64,000 bases of DNA from Siphonodentalium dalli. Its lineage: Eukaryota > Mollusca > Scaphopoda > Gadilida > Siphonodentaliidae. The position numbers and the translations under genes are program-made. Location of the stretch: contig CP136066.1 in NCBI GenBank assembly GCA_032622095.1, forward strand, positions 154,591,152 to 154,655,151, written 5' to 3'. This document shows positions 10,740-23,557 of this stretch, one piece after another. Numbering within the stretch: position 1 is the first letter of the stretch; the number at the start of each line of letters is the position of its first letter. A model generated the notes under the pieces. That model was given only the letters and a program-made list of their open reading frames with translations, was not told the DNA's origin and did not search any database.

Positions 10740-11420
10740 TGGTCAATTTTCATGGTGGGCGTGTTTCATAGATTATGGAGGGCACATTTTCTCCTTGGCG
10801 GGTACATGTATGTGGCAGGTACTGTATGTTATTTCTGCTGGTGGGAATGTCATATTGCTTTGCAAGTATGATGGTGTGACTATGTAATCTGGCGGGATTA
10901 TGGTTCCGATGGGGGTGGGTACCCATGTATGTATATGGCGGGTATGTACTTCGGGTATGGGTTGTGTTTGATGCCTGTCTGCAGTGTTTATGTTTGGTTT
11001 CAGCAGGTATCTACAAATTCCAGGGTTTGCGGTTATGTGCAGTCCTGGTGCAGGCATCAGTGGGTATACTTCATGGTGGTTATGTCTCGGGTATGTTTGT
11101 CACTTTCGTAGTTTGCGGGCGTGTCATTTTGATGGGGTATTGGTGTGTAAACTCATGGTGTATGTTATACTACTGGCCTTGGTGGGTAAATTTGGCCTTT
11201 GCGAGTATGCAGCTCAAGATGACCATTTCCATAAGTGGCGGTTATGTTTCATGGGTGGATATACATATGCACAGGTACATGGCTGGCGTTTGGTCTCAGC
11301 AGGTACAGTATATGGGCTTGATGTGGCAGGTACCGGTACACTTCGGAAAGCGTGTTGTGGAATGTTTTGAGAATTGTTGGTGGTTACATGGAGTCATATC
11401 TGCATATCTGCATTATCTGA
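10740..11420. repeat. Degenerate G/T-rich minisatellite with strong strand skew
   Basis: The plus strand is heavily G and T biased, with repeated variants of GGCGGGTATGT and TGGTGGGTA across nearly 700 bp. A long plus-strand frame from 10925 to 11470 is a by-product of the missing A and C and matches nothing. On the YY1 sense (minus) strand the same tract is C/A-rich. It lies just downstream of exon 2. Confidence 0.6.
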
Positions 11421-11474
11421 TGGCAGATAGTTTGGGCGCCATACCAATTAAGTTAAAGTTAAAAAATTAACTCA

Positions 11475-11648
<174 letters not shown>

Positions 11649-11844
11649 TCACCTAAAGTCAACATTATTGTACTAACAATCTTAGAAGGAAACTCATGCT
11701 TCAAAATTTATAAGATTATCTTTTTTACAATGTATGAATTTCATATCAATTTATTTTCTTCAGTTTTCAACTGTAAACCACCAATCATGTTGTAATACTG
11801 GGCAGCCTTCTTAATTCAGATTGTTTGGGTTTGGCAATCCACTA

Positions 11845-11930
11845 CAGCATCCCGTTATCGTGGCCCAGTTTGCTTCAGCAAATGGCTTTGGCATTGCTGA
11901 TTGCCATTGCAAATTATGAGGACTGTATAC
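11845..11930. repeat. CCACGGCAA-family fragment
   Basis: The motifs GGCATTGCTGATTGCCATTG and AATTATGAGGACTGTA match the repeat at 5445-5556. Diverged. Confidence 0.4.
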
Positions 11931-12154
11931 TGTAATACATGTATAAGATAATGCATTTTGCACAGGGTCTTTAATGCTGCATCAGTGCAGATCCAGTCAT
12001 GAAAGAGCTAAATGTAAGAACTGTAGAAGACCTGTTAGATGTCACATAAAAATCAGACTATTGAACAAGCTACGCGTTCCAGGGTCAGAATGATTTCACC
12101 ATCATTCATATTACTGTCGCTATAAATAGTTTCCAAGCCTGCAAATAGAGTCTG

Positions 12155-12362
12155 CCATTTGCTCAATGAGTCCCCCAGATGGTGAATTTAGTGACACTAT
12201 CCCATACGGCGGGCTAGTCGCACCAAATTCACCCTTTGGGAACCTCATTCTGCTATGGCCATGGGAGACCTAGGATCAGACTGAATTTCCCCAGTTGAAG
12301 TGTTTTGGTGATGTTCACCCATTAGTCACCTCAATTAAGCATATTATCTCCTGCAAATTAGG
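12155..12362 (-). repeat. Right arm of inverted repeat flanking YY1 exon 2
   Basis: Reverse-complementary partner of 10380-10600. It includes TCTGCTATGGCCATGGGAGA and GGTGATGTTCACCCATTAG. Exon 2 lies in the 1.55-kb loop between the arms. Confidence 0.75.
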
Positions 12363-12404
12363 GGATTTGAAGACTTTAGATACTTCCCAGAAGATGAGGC
12401 CTAA

Positions 12405-12505
12405 GCAGAATGAGGTCCCCAGAGGGTGAATTTGGTAATAAAAGCCAGCTGTGCAGGATAGAATCACTAAATTCACCCTCTGGTGACCTCATTCTGCAAA
12501 TGACA
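12405..12505. mobile_element. Hairpin MITE, about 100 bp
   Basis: The arms GCAGAATGAGGTCCCCAGAG and, on the other side, its near complement ending CTCATTCTGC fold into a hairpin with a stem of about 35 bp. Related units lie at about 10250-10290, 10495-10590 and 12165-12258. Confidence 0.7.
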
Positions 12506-12905
12506 AACACACTATTTTCAGACTTTATAGCTTCTTCCGGCAATACCGGCAGTATCACATCACAGTGCATTAAAAATACCTGTAGTTCTAAAATTGACAG
12601 ATATCTCCTTTCGGTTATGTGAATAAAAAAATTGTGTTTTCAAAATACGTTATTCTATTCTCCTTGCTGTGTATTATTGGTCAATTCTGAACTCTTCACA
12701 GAAACATTTAGAGTTTGTCTTAATCTCTAAAACTGTGAACACTGTCTGAAATTAACAATGCTACAGATGTGAAGGAAAATTGATTACGCTATTTTTAGCA
12801 ATTTGTGGCCAGTCTACTGGAATCAAGGTCGCTGTATAGAAATTCCCGACAATTGCATGATTGGCTGTATCTCTTTACCATTAAATGTTGTGATTGGCCA
12901 ACACT

Positions 12906-13055
12906 CAGGGCTCGATTTAACTGGATTCGCATCGCAATTTCTGCTAACCAATTTACAATGAAAAAACGTGTACATGTATTGGTTGGGAATGCTATACAAA
13001 ATCTACCCAGTGCTGCAAACTGCATTACAAATTTAAAACATTAAATCGAACCCTG
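12906..13055. mobile_element. hAT-like MITE, 150 bp
   Basis: Inverted ends CAGGGCTCGATTTAA and TTAAATCGAACCCTG. The 8-bp flanks CCAACACT and CCGAAACT agree at 6 of 8 positions, compatible with a decayed hAT duplication. Non-coding. Confidence 0.6.
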
Positions 13056-13409
13056 CCGAAACTGACAGCTTCTTGAAAGTGATGGGGTTCCCGGCTATTT
13101 AGTTCCGACTGTAGTTTGATCAATAGTTTTCTGAATTTAATGAGACTGGGTTAGATCATGCCATGAATCACTACTCCGGCTAACACCCATAGAGGTCATA
13201 TTCCACCAGTACAAAACCTGAGCAAATGGTCCAAGAAACATAAAATACATATCTCAGTCCTTCCCAGGAGACGGGAGTGATTGCTCTCGCACCCGTATGC
13301 ACTCGTAATTTTCAATTCACTGGTGCTAAAATTCGCACCCGTCCTTCTTCACAAAATACTAATGGAGACTGTAATTGTTGGTTCAATATTGAACTATTTT
13401 AAGGTTTAT

Positions 13410-13630
13410 TTAGATGCTTTACCATCTCAGTGCAACTATGGCATATTAAAGTGTAACTAGACATAGGTCTATTCCACAATCGGCACAATGACTTTTTGTT
13501 TGAGCAAAAACCCACCTTACATGTACAATTATGGTATCGTATGGGTGCCTTATTACACCCGTCTTCTGCATTACGGGAGCAAATAAATGCTCTCGGTGTG
13601 TTTTCCTCATGGGAAGGACTGATATCTAAT
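13410..13630 (-). repeat. Dispersed repeat; inverted copy at 30765-30950
   Basis: It shares long blocks with 30765-30950 in reverse, including TTTGTTTGAG, GGAGCAAATAAATGCTCTC and CATATTAAAGTGTAACTAGAC. Class unknown. The pair straddles both gene starts. Confidence 0.65.
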
Positions 13631-13632
13631 AA

Positions 13633-14095
13633 CCAAATATGGAAATGTGTACTGAACACTGAAGAATGATGTACTATATTAGAAAATAGCCATATTTCTT
13701 GAGTGTTCTTTGAAAAATTTACTTTGAACCAGTCATTGACAAATAATATATTATATATTCACTTGCTTAACATGATTGACTGAGAGATACACTGTCATAC
13801 ACATGTAGCTACTAGCTAGTGGGAATGGCGATACGCTGACAGTGTTCACTGGCCCATGAGTGATTATCCTGTGAGTGGTGACCTATTTACTAGAAATAGT
13901 GTGATGTCACAGCACACCAAACTGGCCATAGCTAACCCATACCTGCCAGCTTCCAGTCAGCCATGTTTAAGCAAGTAAATCTACCATTTGTCAACAACTG
14001 GCTTGAAGTAAATTTTTCAAAGAACACTCAAGAAATAAAAATATTTTGTTATATAGAATATTCTTCAGTGTTCAGTACACATCCCCATATTTTAT
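13633..14095. mobile_element. Foldback element, about 460 bp
   Basis: The outer arm GTGTACTGAACACTGAAGAA and its complement near 14060-14083, plus inner TTGAGTGTTCTTTGAAAAAT and its complement near 14012, form inverted arms of about 90 bp around a unique 270-bp loop. Non-coding. Confidence 0.75.
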
Positions 14096-14419
14096 TCTTA
14101 GATATGGAATTTTTTTAAATCTCTATAAAGTTCATATTTGTATTTCTAACATAATCCACCATGAAGTACGGTATAACAGGGCTTAAAATCTGACGAGAAT
14201 CAGAATCATGATTCTTAGTTTGATTCTCGTAGAAGCAGCTGATTCTCTGTAGAAATGCTATATTTTGATTATTGCGATTTTTAGGCATCAATAGGCATGG
14301 CTGCTGTGATTACTAATTACTAATATAAGTTAACAGACTCCTTTATTTGAATTTGATCAAATTTTGGACAAATTAGGTCCTTAAAGACCTTAATAAAAAT
14401 ATATATATATTTTATTGGG

Positions 14420-14560
14420 GTTTCTGCTCTTTGGGCACCCAAATTGGTATGAAAATGAAAAGGGCCTGGATCCATCCCTGTATGTTTTTTTGGATGTCTG
14501 CATTTTGGGCACCCAAACTGGTATGAAAAGGGCCCTGAACCATCCCTGGATGCAAGAAAT
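14420..14560 (+). repeat. Two-copy tandem duplication
   Basis: TTTGGGCACCCAAATTGGTA and a nearly identical block (TTTGGGCACCCAAACTGGTA) are repeated about 80 bp apart, each followed by GAAAAGGG and CATCCCTG. Lies in YY1 intron 1. Confidence 0.65.
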
Positions 14561-14932
14561 ATAAATTTTCCTGTCTATGACATGTGTGTCGAGGACAAAA
14601 TTGGGTTTCGTACATACAAAGTCAACTTTTCCCTCTTCCACTTGGATGGTAACTAAACTAGCCCAATAGAAAAACATTACAAGTCAGCCCAATATGACCT
14701 AAATAAAAGGTGCGCTAAAAAAAAACTATTTTTAGAAAATGGTAATTGTGCCACATTCAACAGACAATGAAATGTTGAAATTTAGATTAAAACGTCCATA
14801 TATGGGCCTCTTCTACACAACACTAACACAAATCATATTCTTAATTAAAATACTGGTAGTTTTGAGAAAAATGTGAGGCAAATGTGTCATTATTTGACAG
14901 AAATCACGCAGCTAAATTGTACGTGCCCAACA

Positions 14933-15015
14933 AAGATGGCCTCCATCCGCCATGATAAAAATTCCGCCATGTTCAGTTGAAATATGGCGGCGCCCATGAT
15001 TTTCATGATGGCTGC
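14933..15015. promoter_or_regulatory. Cluster of YY1-type motifs in YY1 intron 1
   Basis: Five ATGGC cores lie within 83 bp, about 285-370 bp inside intron 1: AAGATGGC at 14933 (+); ATGGCG at 14948-14953 (-); AACATGGCGG at 14964-14973 (-); AATATGGCGGC at 14981-14991 (+), a full match to AANATGGCGNC; and ATGGC at 15008 (+). Vertebrate YY1 loci are known to carry an autoregulatory cluster of YY1 sites in the first intron. The same position here suggests autoregulation, though binding is inferred. Confidence 0.65.
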
Positions 15016-15278
15016 CCAAAAACCAAAACAAACTCTTCATTTGTTGAGAATACCAACATTGAGCAGTGTCATTATACAATAGATGGTTGGAAATGTCGTT
15101 CTAGTTCTAATCTACATATCGACACACCTGTCCAATGTGACGGACTATTTATGAATTTTATTTACGCATTTTACTGCATTTTGCAGTTTCTTGGCGATTA
15201 AAAATTATTATTATTCTTTTCTGAGAGACTAACGATCCAGAATGATTTTTCCCAATGAGAACAATATTCCAACAATCA

Positions 15279-15812
<534 letters not shown>

Positions 15813-16100
15813 CTATTTTTAGTAACAATATTCACGTTCGTTAACCCTTGTCAAATAATAGACGGTCGCAAACAATACATTAAATAATATGATCATACGT
15901 AAACGTAATTTGCGCCCGTTTGTTACTGTTCATGGGATTATCGGATGAATTTTTATCTTTAGATGGATTTGATGATAAACCGTAACGGGACACAAGACAA
16001 TCATATGTGTGTAAATAATCACATATAACGTAAATGTTTGGCAGATGTGTCGTTTATCCTGACCGTGTAATACGTGTCTTAGCTGTCTGGCCATCGATGC

Positions 16101-17860
16101 AGTCCTCAGAGTCGTAATTTCGCTAAAATCCGGATTGAGAATCCGAAGCCGATTACGGGGGGCGGGGCTAATTCCCGATTCTAGGTCAGATTTTGAAATC
16201 CACGTGGTCTCCGAAACTCTCTCCCAGCGTCAAACATGGCTCATGTATTTGACAAAAGTATCATTTGCATCTTATATTTATAAAGTGCATGTTTGTTGTG
16301 AAAGTCATGCTTTTCTTCTATGTGTATATACACGGCACATAATTTGCTGCCAATCCGACTTAATCGCATCTTTTTTTTTCAAGTTAAAGTGTGTTTATTG
16401 ATGATGGCAAGCATATCTAAACATGACAGCTCTAGGCCTCCTGAATCAAATTCCGAAGATTTTGTGAAGAACACACGAAACTTGTCAGTTGAACAGGGAC
16501 GTGACGACAGGGGTTGATTGGGTGTCTCGACCTCCACCCCGAACTTTGGTACAATTTTCTAAGCTGTGCAGTCATTCATACGTGAGGAAAATCAGGATTA
16601 TTTTGACTAACTGTTTCAAATAATGATACGTACAAGCCAACAAACGCAACAAACAAACCCGATTTTAAATAAATACATATACAAACTTATGACTAACTCG
16701 GGAGAGGGGGTGTCCAATGATCTGTATATATGTTCAACTTGTTTTGGTAGTCATGTTGCTTTGCCATTACTAATTATTTATTTTTTCAGTGTAATAACAT
16801 ATGGGAGAGGGGGTACCCTTAAGTGAGTCAGTACTTGTCCCCCAATTCCTTTGTATGTATAAACAAATGTATGTGTTATATATCATGTGTTATCTAAATT
16901 TGACATATATTTGAAATAAATATATCTAAACTAAACTTTGGTAAATTCCAGCAGTCGGAAATTTCATGCATGACACAACATTAGTTGGACATTAATTTTA
17001 CACCATATATAGGTTGGCATTGTTCTCATTGTTTGATTTTTTTCAACCAGTAAAAGTTGGTAATTTTCCAATCTTAGTGTTTGTCAGATTGAATATTTCC
17101 AAGGGGAGCAAATTGAATTCTGCGAACCTGTGAGATTGATGTTTGGTTCAATGGGGGGGGGGGGTGCAGTTGGCCGGAAATTTGAGGAAACTTCTAGCCA
17201 CGTCCCTAGAACATGTGTCTGTTGTCTATACAGAGACTATTGTGCAAAACGACTGCATTCAACGAAACAAAACATGTAAAACATGAAATTGCTATAACGA
17301 ACACAGCAGAAGACATATCCTTGCAGGTTCATATGAATTCGGTCAATGGTGACATATCCGCCGAATTCGAAATCGACATGCGTTCGGGCGGTATTTTAAG
17401 GATGGAATTATGAAATGGACATATGAAAGTGACAATCAACAATGATTTGCAATTGCTTCGCCATCAACCGAAGTGCTCCCCCAGCGTTACTATCAATAGC
17501 GTTATTATTTGGCTAATTTCAGTAATATTCTCCCAGTTTACATTCAATAAAACAAATTTGTCTCCGCATTTAAAATTCTTTGATATAGATCGTTTATATT
17601 CTGCAATAATTTGTACACAAGAGACGGATTCTTATGTTTTATTGTGTTTTTAAACTCTGAGGTGGCGGAATCTCGGTTTGTTTACATTACGAACATTTGA
17701 GTCCGTTATCGGAATCCGAATCCCAATCGGATTACCACGAAATTAGGATTACGGTCTGTTCGTTTACTGATTCTGCCAATTTCTGGTCTGTTCTTTTGCC
17801 GAACCAAGTCGTACGGGGACCAATCTGTAATCTGAATCCAGAATCTGAATCGGATTTTAT
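16101..17860. mobile_element. TIR element, longer copy
   Basis: The left end CGTAATTTCGCTAAAATCCG and about 135 bp after it match 23558-23700. The right part 17303-17850 matches 23704-24245 almost base for base. Relative to that copy there is about 1.04 kb of extra interior (16258-17302). A possible small frame (16400-16516, MASISKHDSSRPPES...) lies in the extra part, unrecognised. The right TIR is damaged after CGGATTTTA. Confidence 0.7.
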
Positions 17861-17920
17861 CTTAACACGAAGTGGCCGAAGAACGGTATACCGCTCTTTG
17901 GTACTGAGGGCTAAAGAACG

Positions 17921-18042
17921 ATAGGGTATAATGTGGGGCATAATGCGACACATAAGCACATTAGACCCCGTCATGCCACTAAAACGATGGAAGGGCACAC
18001 ATCATTAAACTAAAAGTTAGATAAATATTTCCACTATATATG
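17921..18042 (+). repeat. Left member of 120-bp inverted repeat pair
   Basis: Nearly identical (two or three differences over about 120 bp) to the reverse of 28338-28457, including GCATAATGCGACACATAAGC and AAACGATGGAAGGGCACACA. The pair encloses 10.3 kb. Confidence 0.85.
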
Positions 18043-19750
18043 AGGGGGACCACCCCCCTTTCGTATGCCGGAATCGGGGTTAATATAGAGCATTCCGGAT
18101 GCCGAATGTCAGTACGCCGGATGCCGAAACCTGTATATTTCGTATTCCGGATGCCGAAATTACAATGACAGATATTATTACGTGCGCTCGCGCAACAGTA
18201 TGGTGATCAGACAGATTCGTTCGTAGCTTGGTGTCACTCTGTTCCGTTTCACTCCATGACGTCCCAAAAACGACGTAAAACCTCGTGGCGTTCTGACATT
18301 TTTACTGTGCCGCGTTTTTGCTATGTTTATTTTATGTGTTGTTTTCGATTATTTGTTTGTCGCCGATATCGCCATTTGTCGGGATTCCCTGTTTCTATAT
18401 TTAAAACTGGTATGCTCGTAGTGAGCCTCGATTTCGATTTTTTCTCCCAGGTCAAAATACGTCAGAGTTATGATAAAAATAGATCGACCTACATTTTCTC
18501 CATCAGAACTCTACATCAAAGAGTCTATAGACTCCTTCGGGACCTACATAGACTCCTTCATTTGGGTATTTTTACTTATAATTGGGAAGTTTTATCATTT
18601 TTGGTTCGTGCGAAGACCTCTTTTTATCGTGCGGGAAAAGAGAGACATTCAAAACGCGATTTCGTAATTCCACGCAATAGGCTGATGAATAGCCCAACCT
18701 TCAGCCGAGTTCCGGGTCAAATACGACGAATGACGTAACACAAAACAAAACGCATTTGTTGACACAAACACCGTTTGAAGAGTTTATTATTACATAAAAT
18801 GATCGTTATTGATTAATTATTGATTAATTATTCATATTTATTGTTGCATATTGGCTGCTATCAATATTTACACAAATGGTATTAATTATTTCTTATAATT
18901 GCTCCTTTGGTCAACTTTGACTATCGGAAAATGGAAATATGCCGCTGAAAAAAATGTAATCGATATTAAAGGTACGGTTGGCCTTGACGGTGGGTATCCT
19001 GTGAAAATATTTCCAACCGTCAAAAACCACCACAAACAGAAAGAACATCAAAATGTAGACAGACTGTGTCCGTATACAAATAAGAAATATCGCATAAACA
19101 GTATGTTATTGTCATATGGTTGACCATTGTTATGTAAACAAAAGCATAAAAAGTTACTTTTCTGGTGTTTGTTTATATTATAATGGTAAACATAAAGAGC
19201 GTTCTTTGTGGGTGAATTCCTGATACGGAACTACTAAAGAGCGTTTATGCCATTTGTGTGTGATTAGCCAGTAGCATTGTGTTTTCTTCTGTAACACAAT
19301 CAGGCTCTTGCTTAGGTAAAATATAGTAGGTCTTTATGATAACATGCTATTTACGCGATGGTCTTGGTATATATGAACGAAACTGTATGCGTTTTACTGT
19401 TTTTTCTGTTTACGGTGATTGGAACAAATATGAATATTTTCGACAAATAAGGCCTCACGTGCCTTTAAAGTCTCATCCTTTCTGCAACATGGAATTTGTT
19501 TTAATTACTTAAATGATTAATATAGTAATTTGCCTTTTATCTGTGATGAAATGAGAAATGGTAATTGTCTTTTTTTGCTAACATTAAATTAAATTAAATT
19601 AATTATGTAAAATACAGTGAAATTATTTTTTTAATTATTTTTTATTACATTTTTGCGCACGTTGGCATCTCTCTGAGTGCATTCTAGTTTAGTGTTGTTT
19701 TTGGAATTCATAATTAACTATGGTTGTCACATATTAAATTTTCTTTCCCG
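18043..19750. other. Intergenic sequence, unassigned
   Basis: It begins with several GGATGCCGAA and TATTCCGGATGCC motifs (18075-18165) that recur inverted and diverged at 22000-22230. An open frame of 160 codons at 18256-18738 matches no family I recognise, and a shorter overlapping frame has a hydrophobic stretch. Neither is supported as a gene. The rest is AT-rich. Confidence 0.4.
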
Positions 19751-21814
19751 TCAACTTCACCCCACTAATTTTCATTCTTAATGTCTCCTCTAATTGTTTT
19801 CGGTTAACCAGAAAAAAAAAATTGCCGCAGAGACTCCAGACAAGATGGTGTCCATCATGGTGGCCATTTTTTTTTTATATGCACCAGGTCTCTTTCATCG
19901 CCGTTATATAGCAAAGATGATATCACATGCGGTCTTGTTTTCCGCTCGATTCGTTATGCTAATATACAACACGGCGGCAAAGATGCCGCCGAAATGTGAA
20001 AATATGCTATTTTTCTGACATTTCATTTGTCTCTGTGGGAAAATATTGGCATCTTGGCGTGAATTTATACATTTATCGTATAGAAGAGTCATTAGCAAAC
20101 ACAAGGCGACCATAATATACATTTATTGTAGGATATTTTTGTACTATATCACGTTTTCCCAAATGTCGGTATAATAGGGCAAAGCCGAATCGATGCCAAT
20201 AACGCGATGTAATGTTTCGAATCAATGAATGGTATTGCTATTATAACAACACCCATGCATATATATGTGCAGTAGATACTCGAGCTATGATTCCTCTTAT
20301 ACCTGAGTTGAGGAATATTCACCCAAATCCAAGATGGCGGCCAAAATGACCACCATAAATAGAAAAATCGCCGATTTTAACATCAGTGATCGTTATTGTC
20401 ACGACAAATCCACACCTATTTATTATTGTGTTGGGAACACTTAGGTGAAGAACTGTCCTTATATCATATCCAAATAAAAGTCCCCCAAAATCTAAAATGG
20501 CGCCCACAATGGCCGAAATAATTTGAAAAATCGCCGAAATTCCCTCATTTCCACATCATTGGGCATTATTTTCGAGACAACTGGACACATGCTGACAGTT
20601 GAGTTGGAAATACTGAGGTGAAGTAATTACCTTGCATCTCATGCAATAAATTGTTTTCTGCTAAGGCGTATAAGACCATACTGCATAATATACCCACACT
20701 TCTTGACTGCCTACTTGACTGTGAGTATCAATTGCCAAACTCAAATGAATACATACTTCATATCAATATTCCATATCAACATGTAATGGTGGGTAGAAAT
20801 CGCGAAACAATAACGCCCATCGTAAGAAACTAAATGAATGCAGGCATGTTTTCAAATTTCAGTCGCCATTTTGGCCGCCATCTTCGATTTGGAAAACAAT
20901 TTCTTGTATGAGATGTTAGGTAATTACTTCACCTCTGTATTTCCAACTCAAATGCTCAATGATGTGAATATGAGGGAATTTCTGTGATTTTTCAAAATCT
21001 GTCCGCCATTGTGGGCGTCATTTTGGATTTGGGAGACTTTTATTTGGATATGGTACAAGGACAGTTCTTCGCCTAAGTGTTCCCAACTCACAATAGTAAG
21101 CAGGTATGGAGTTGTCGTGACAATAACGCTCACTTACGTTAAAATCAGCGATTTTTCTATTTCTGTGGCTATTTTGGCCGTCATCTTGGATTTGGGCGAA
21201 TATTCCTCAACTCAGGTATAAGAGGAATCCTAGCTCGGGTATCTCCTGCACATATATATGCATAGGTGTTGTTATGATAGCAATAACATTCATTGATTCG
21301 AAACATTACATCGCGTCATTGGCATCGATTTGGCTTTGACCTGTCATATACCGGTATTTGGGAAAACGTGATATCGGACAAAAATATCCCACAATAAATG
21401 TATATTATGGTCCCCTTGTGTTCGCCAATGACTCTTCTATACGATAAATGTATAAATTTGCACCAAGATGACAATATTTTCCCACAGAGAAAAACGAATG
21501 GTGGTGAAATGTCAGAAAAATAGCATATATTCACATTTCGGTGGCCATCTTGACCGCCATATTGGATTCTGGTGTCGGATTTTTGGCTAATTTGTAATGG
21601 TTTATATTAGTACAACGAATTGAGCGGAAACAAGACCGCATGTGATATCATCTTTACTATAATGGTGATCAAAAATACCTGGTGCATATACAAAAAATGG
21701 CCGCCATGATCGACGCCATCTTGTCTGGAGTCTCTGCGGTCACTTTTTTTTTCTTGTTAACAACAGAAAGAAATTAGAGACATTAAGAAAGAAAATTAGT
21801 GGGGTGAAGTTGAG
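19751..21814. repeat. Giant imperfect palindrome, about 2.06 kb
   Basis: The left arm 19751-20658 and right arm 20892-21814 are inverted copies around a 233-bp spacer. The outermost blocks are TTCACCCCACTAATTTTC and its complement; others are GAGACTCCAGACAAGATGG, GATATCACATGCGGTCTTG and TGAGTTGAGGAATATTC. Arms of about 0.9 kb with many substitutions and few indels indicate an old foldback or long-TIR element. It lies between the two gene starts. Many CCAAGATGGCGGCC-type motifs occur in both arms. No transposase frame and no clear target duplication. Confidence 0.9.
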
Positions 21815-21999
21815 TCATGGGGGGGGGGGGGTGTGCAGAGGTCGACAAATATCTCCTGGACTAATCGTTCCAGGTGGAATTCAATTCATCACGCCGCCCG
21901 GGATGGGTATATGGTCATATATAGAATGAATTGCACATTTGATACTACCAATGCGTTGTTTTAGCTATAAACGTTTGGCGATAATAGGGTAAATTGTTA

Positions 22000-22260
22000 T
22001 AAATAGTATTTCGGATGCCACCGTCTGTTATGGAGTATTCCAGATGCCACCCCAAATTTTAGGCCGGATGCCGGATGCCAGAGGGGGTGGGGTGGTCCCC
22101 CTCATATATGAGGCCCCCACCCCCTTAATTTTTCGTACGCTGTATTCCATGCCCTGTTATGAGGTACGCCGTATTCCGGCCCCTCTGTTAGGAGGTATTC
22201 GGTATTCCAAAAGTACCGGTATATTCGTACGCCGACCTTCGACACCTTCCAAAAAATTAT
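22000..22260. repeat. GGATGCC-rich segment
   Basis: Repeated TATTCCGGATGCC-like and TACGCCGTATTCC motifs resemble 18050-18165 in inverted orientation. Together they bracket the giant palindrome. Confidence 0.5.
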
Positions 22261-23557
22261 CATAATTATAATATAAATGCGATTTTTGTCACAATAAATT
22301 CACGGTTTGACATATATTATAGGCCTACAGACTGGGGAGTAGCGGGCATATGATTATTCGTACGGCCAAATAATATGGGGCAGAATTTATATATGATGCG
22401 AAGCGTCACATTATCCGAGTCGCGAAATGGCGAGAGCCTCCACGGGAAAGTTTTGAATATTGTATTCAAAATGAAGCGTTTTCCTTGGTTTTGGGGCATT
22501 GGAAATCAGTCAGCTACTGATATATATACACGTATATAGAAGTGGTTAGAACAAACGGAAATCAGTAATATTTACTGTAATATATATAGAGTTTGATAAT
22601 CTCGATCCTAACATCGGTGGTATTTCAAGTATTTATATTGATGAGCGAGTGACAATTACATTCGCCGATATATGTCACCACAGAAGTTGGTGAGGGGAGT
22701 GTGGCGACAGTGGCGTATATCATACGAGTGGGGTATATCAAGATCCAGTGATGATATGAAACTTATGTATACATGTAGTAACCAAATTTTATTTATATGA
22801 CACGTTGATGTTCCAACACCGCAGTAAATTCACAATGTGGACAAATTACTGCGAATTGAAGAGCTCAACTGCATGCTAGTGCAATTTATTTGAGCACCAA
22901 CTGTCTCTCGGCTGACCACTACCATCAAGCCACACATCACAGAAGAAATAGTAAGTTTGAATGCCTGCATGTGCAAATGCTTAGTGAATAAACAGTCAAC
23001 ATAGTCGCTTGTCTTTGTTGGTTTATTGTGTCGGTTCAATGTTACAATAACTCTGTATTCTGATATCGGTCGCGATTCGCGAAACTGTGAAAATGTTGCA
23101 GGCTAAAATCTCGGAACATTTAACATGATCACTAACCAGGTTTTTTTTCGGAAATACATGGTCCAGCTTCATCAGTGTGCGAGAATGTCTGACACGTACA
23201 TGTACACCCTCCATCTTAGCATTGGTAGCTGATAGCGCCTGGGTGTAGTTTAGAAGGTGGAGAACATGAAATAATGATATCGGGTATCATTTCCTTAAAT
23301 TCCTACGTTGATTAGAAATTTGCTCATCCGAAATCCCCCACCAAATTGCACGTATACATTGCCACAGACACAGCAGGCAAGCTGGTTGAAAACAATGATA
23401 TAGCCTATACTTGAATTTAGCACATGGTAGTGACATGCCTACAGTTGGCGATAGTCGCGATACATGTATCGATAACTAAAATTACCAAAATACATGCGCC
23501 AATACCATGTACACATTTGGCCCATGCACCTTGCAGGCAGTGCTTATAGTCCAGAGC
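22261..23557. other. Intergenic sequence, nothing recognised
   Basis: No exon, transposon ends or RNA gene seen. Confidence 0.45.

Noticed and set aside
10925-11470. A 181-codon plus-strand frame, one of the longest in the window
   Set aside because: It lies in a G/T-skewed degenerate repeat, is rich in Trp, Val, Gly and Tyr as the skew predicts, and matches nothing known. The real coding sequence at its end is YY1 exon 2 on the other strand.
18256-18738. A 160-codon plus-strand frame in the intergenic region
   Set aside because: No recognisable domain, arginine/phenylalanine-heavy, and no conserved neighbour or splice logic. It may be chance.
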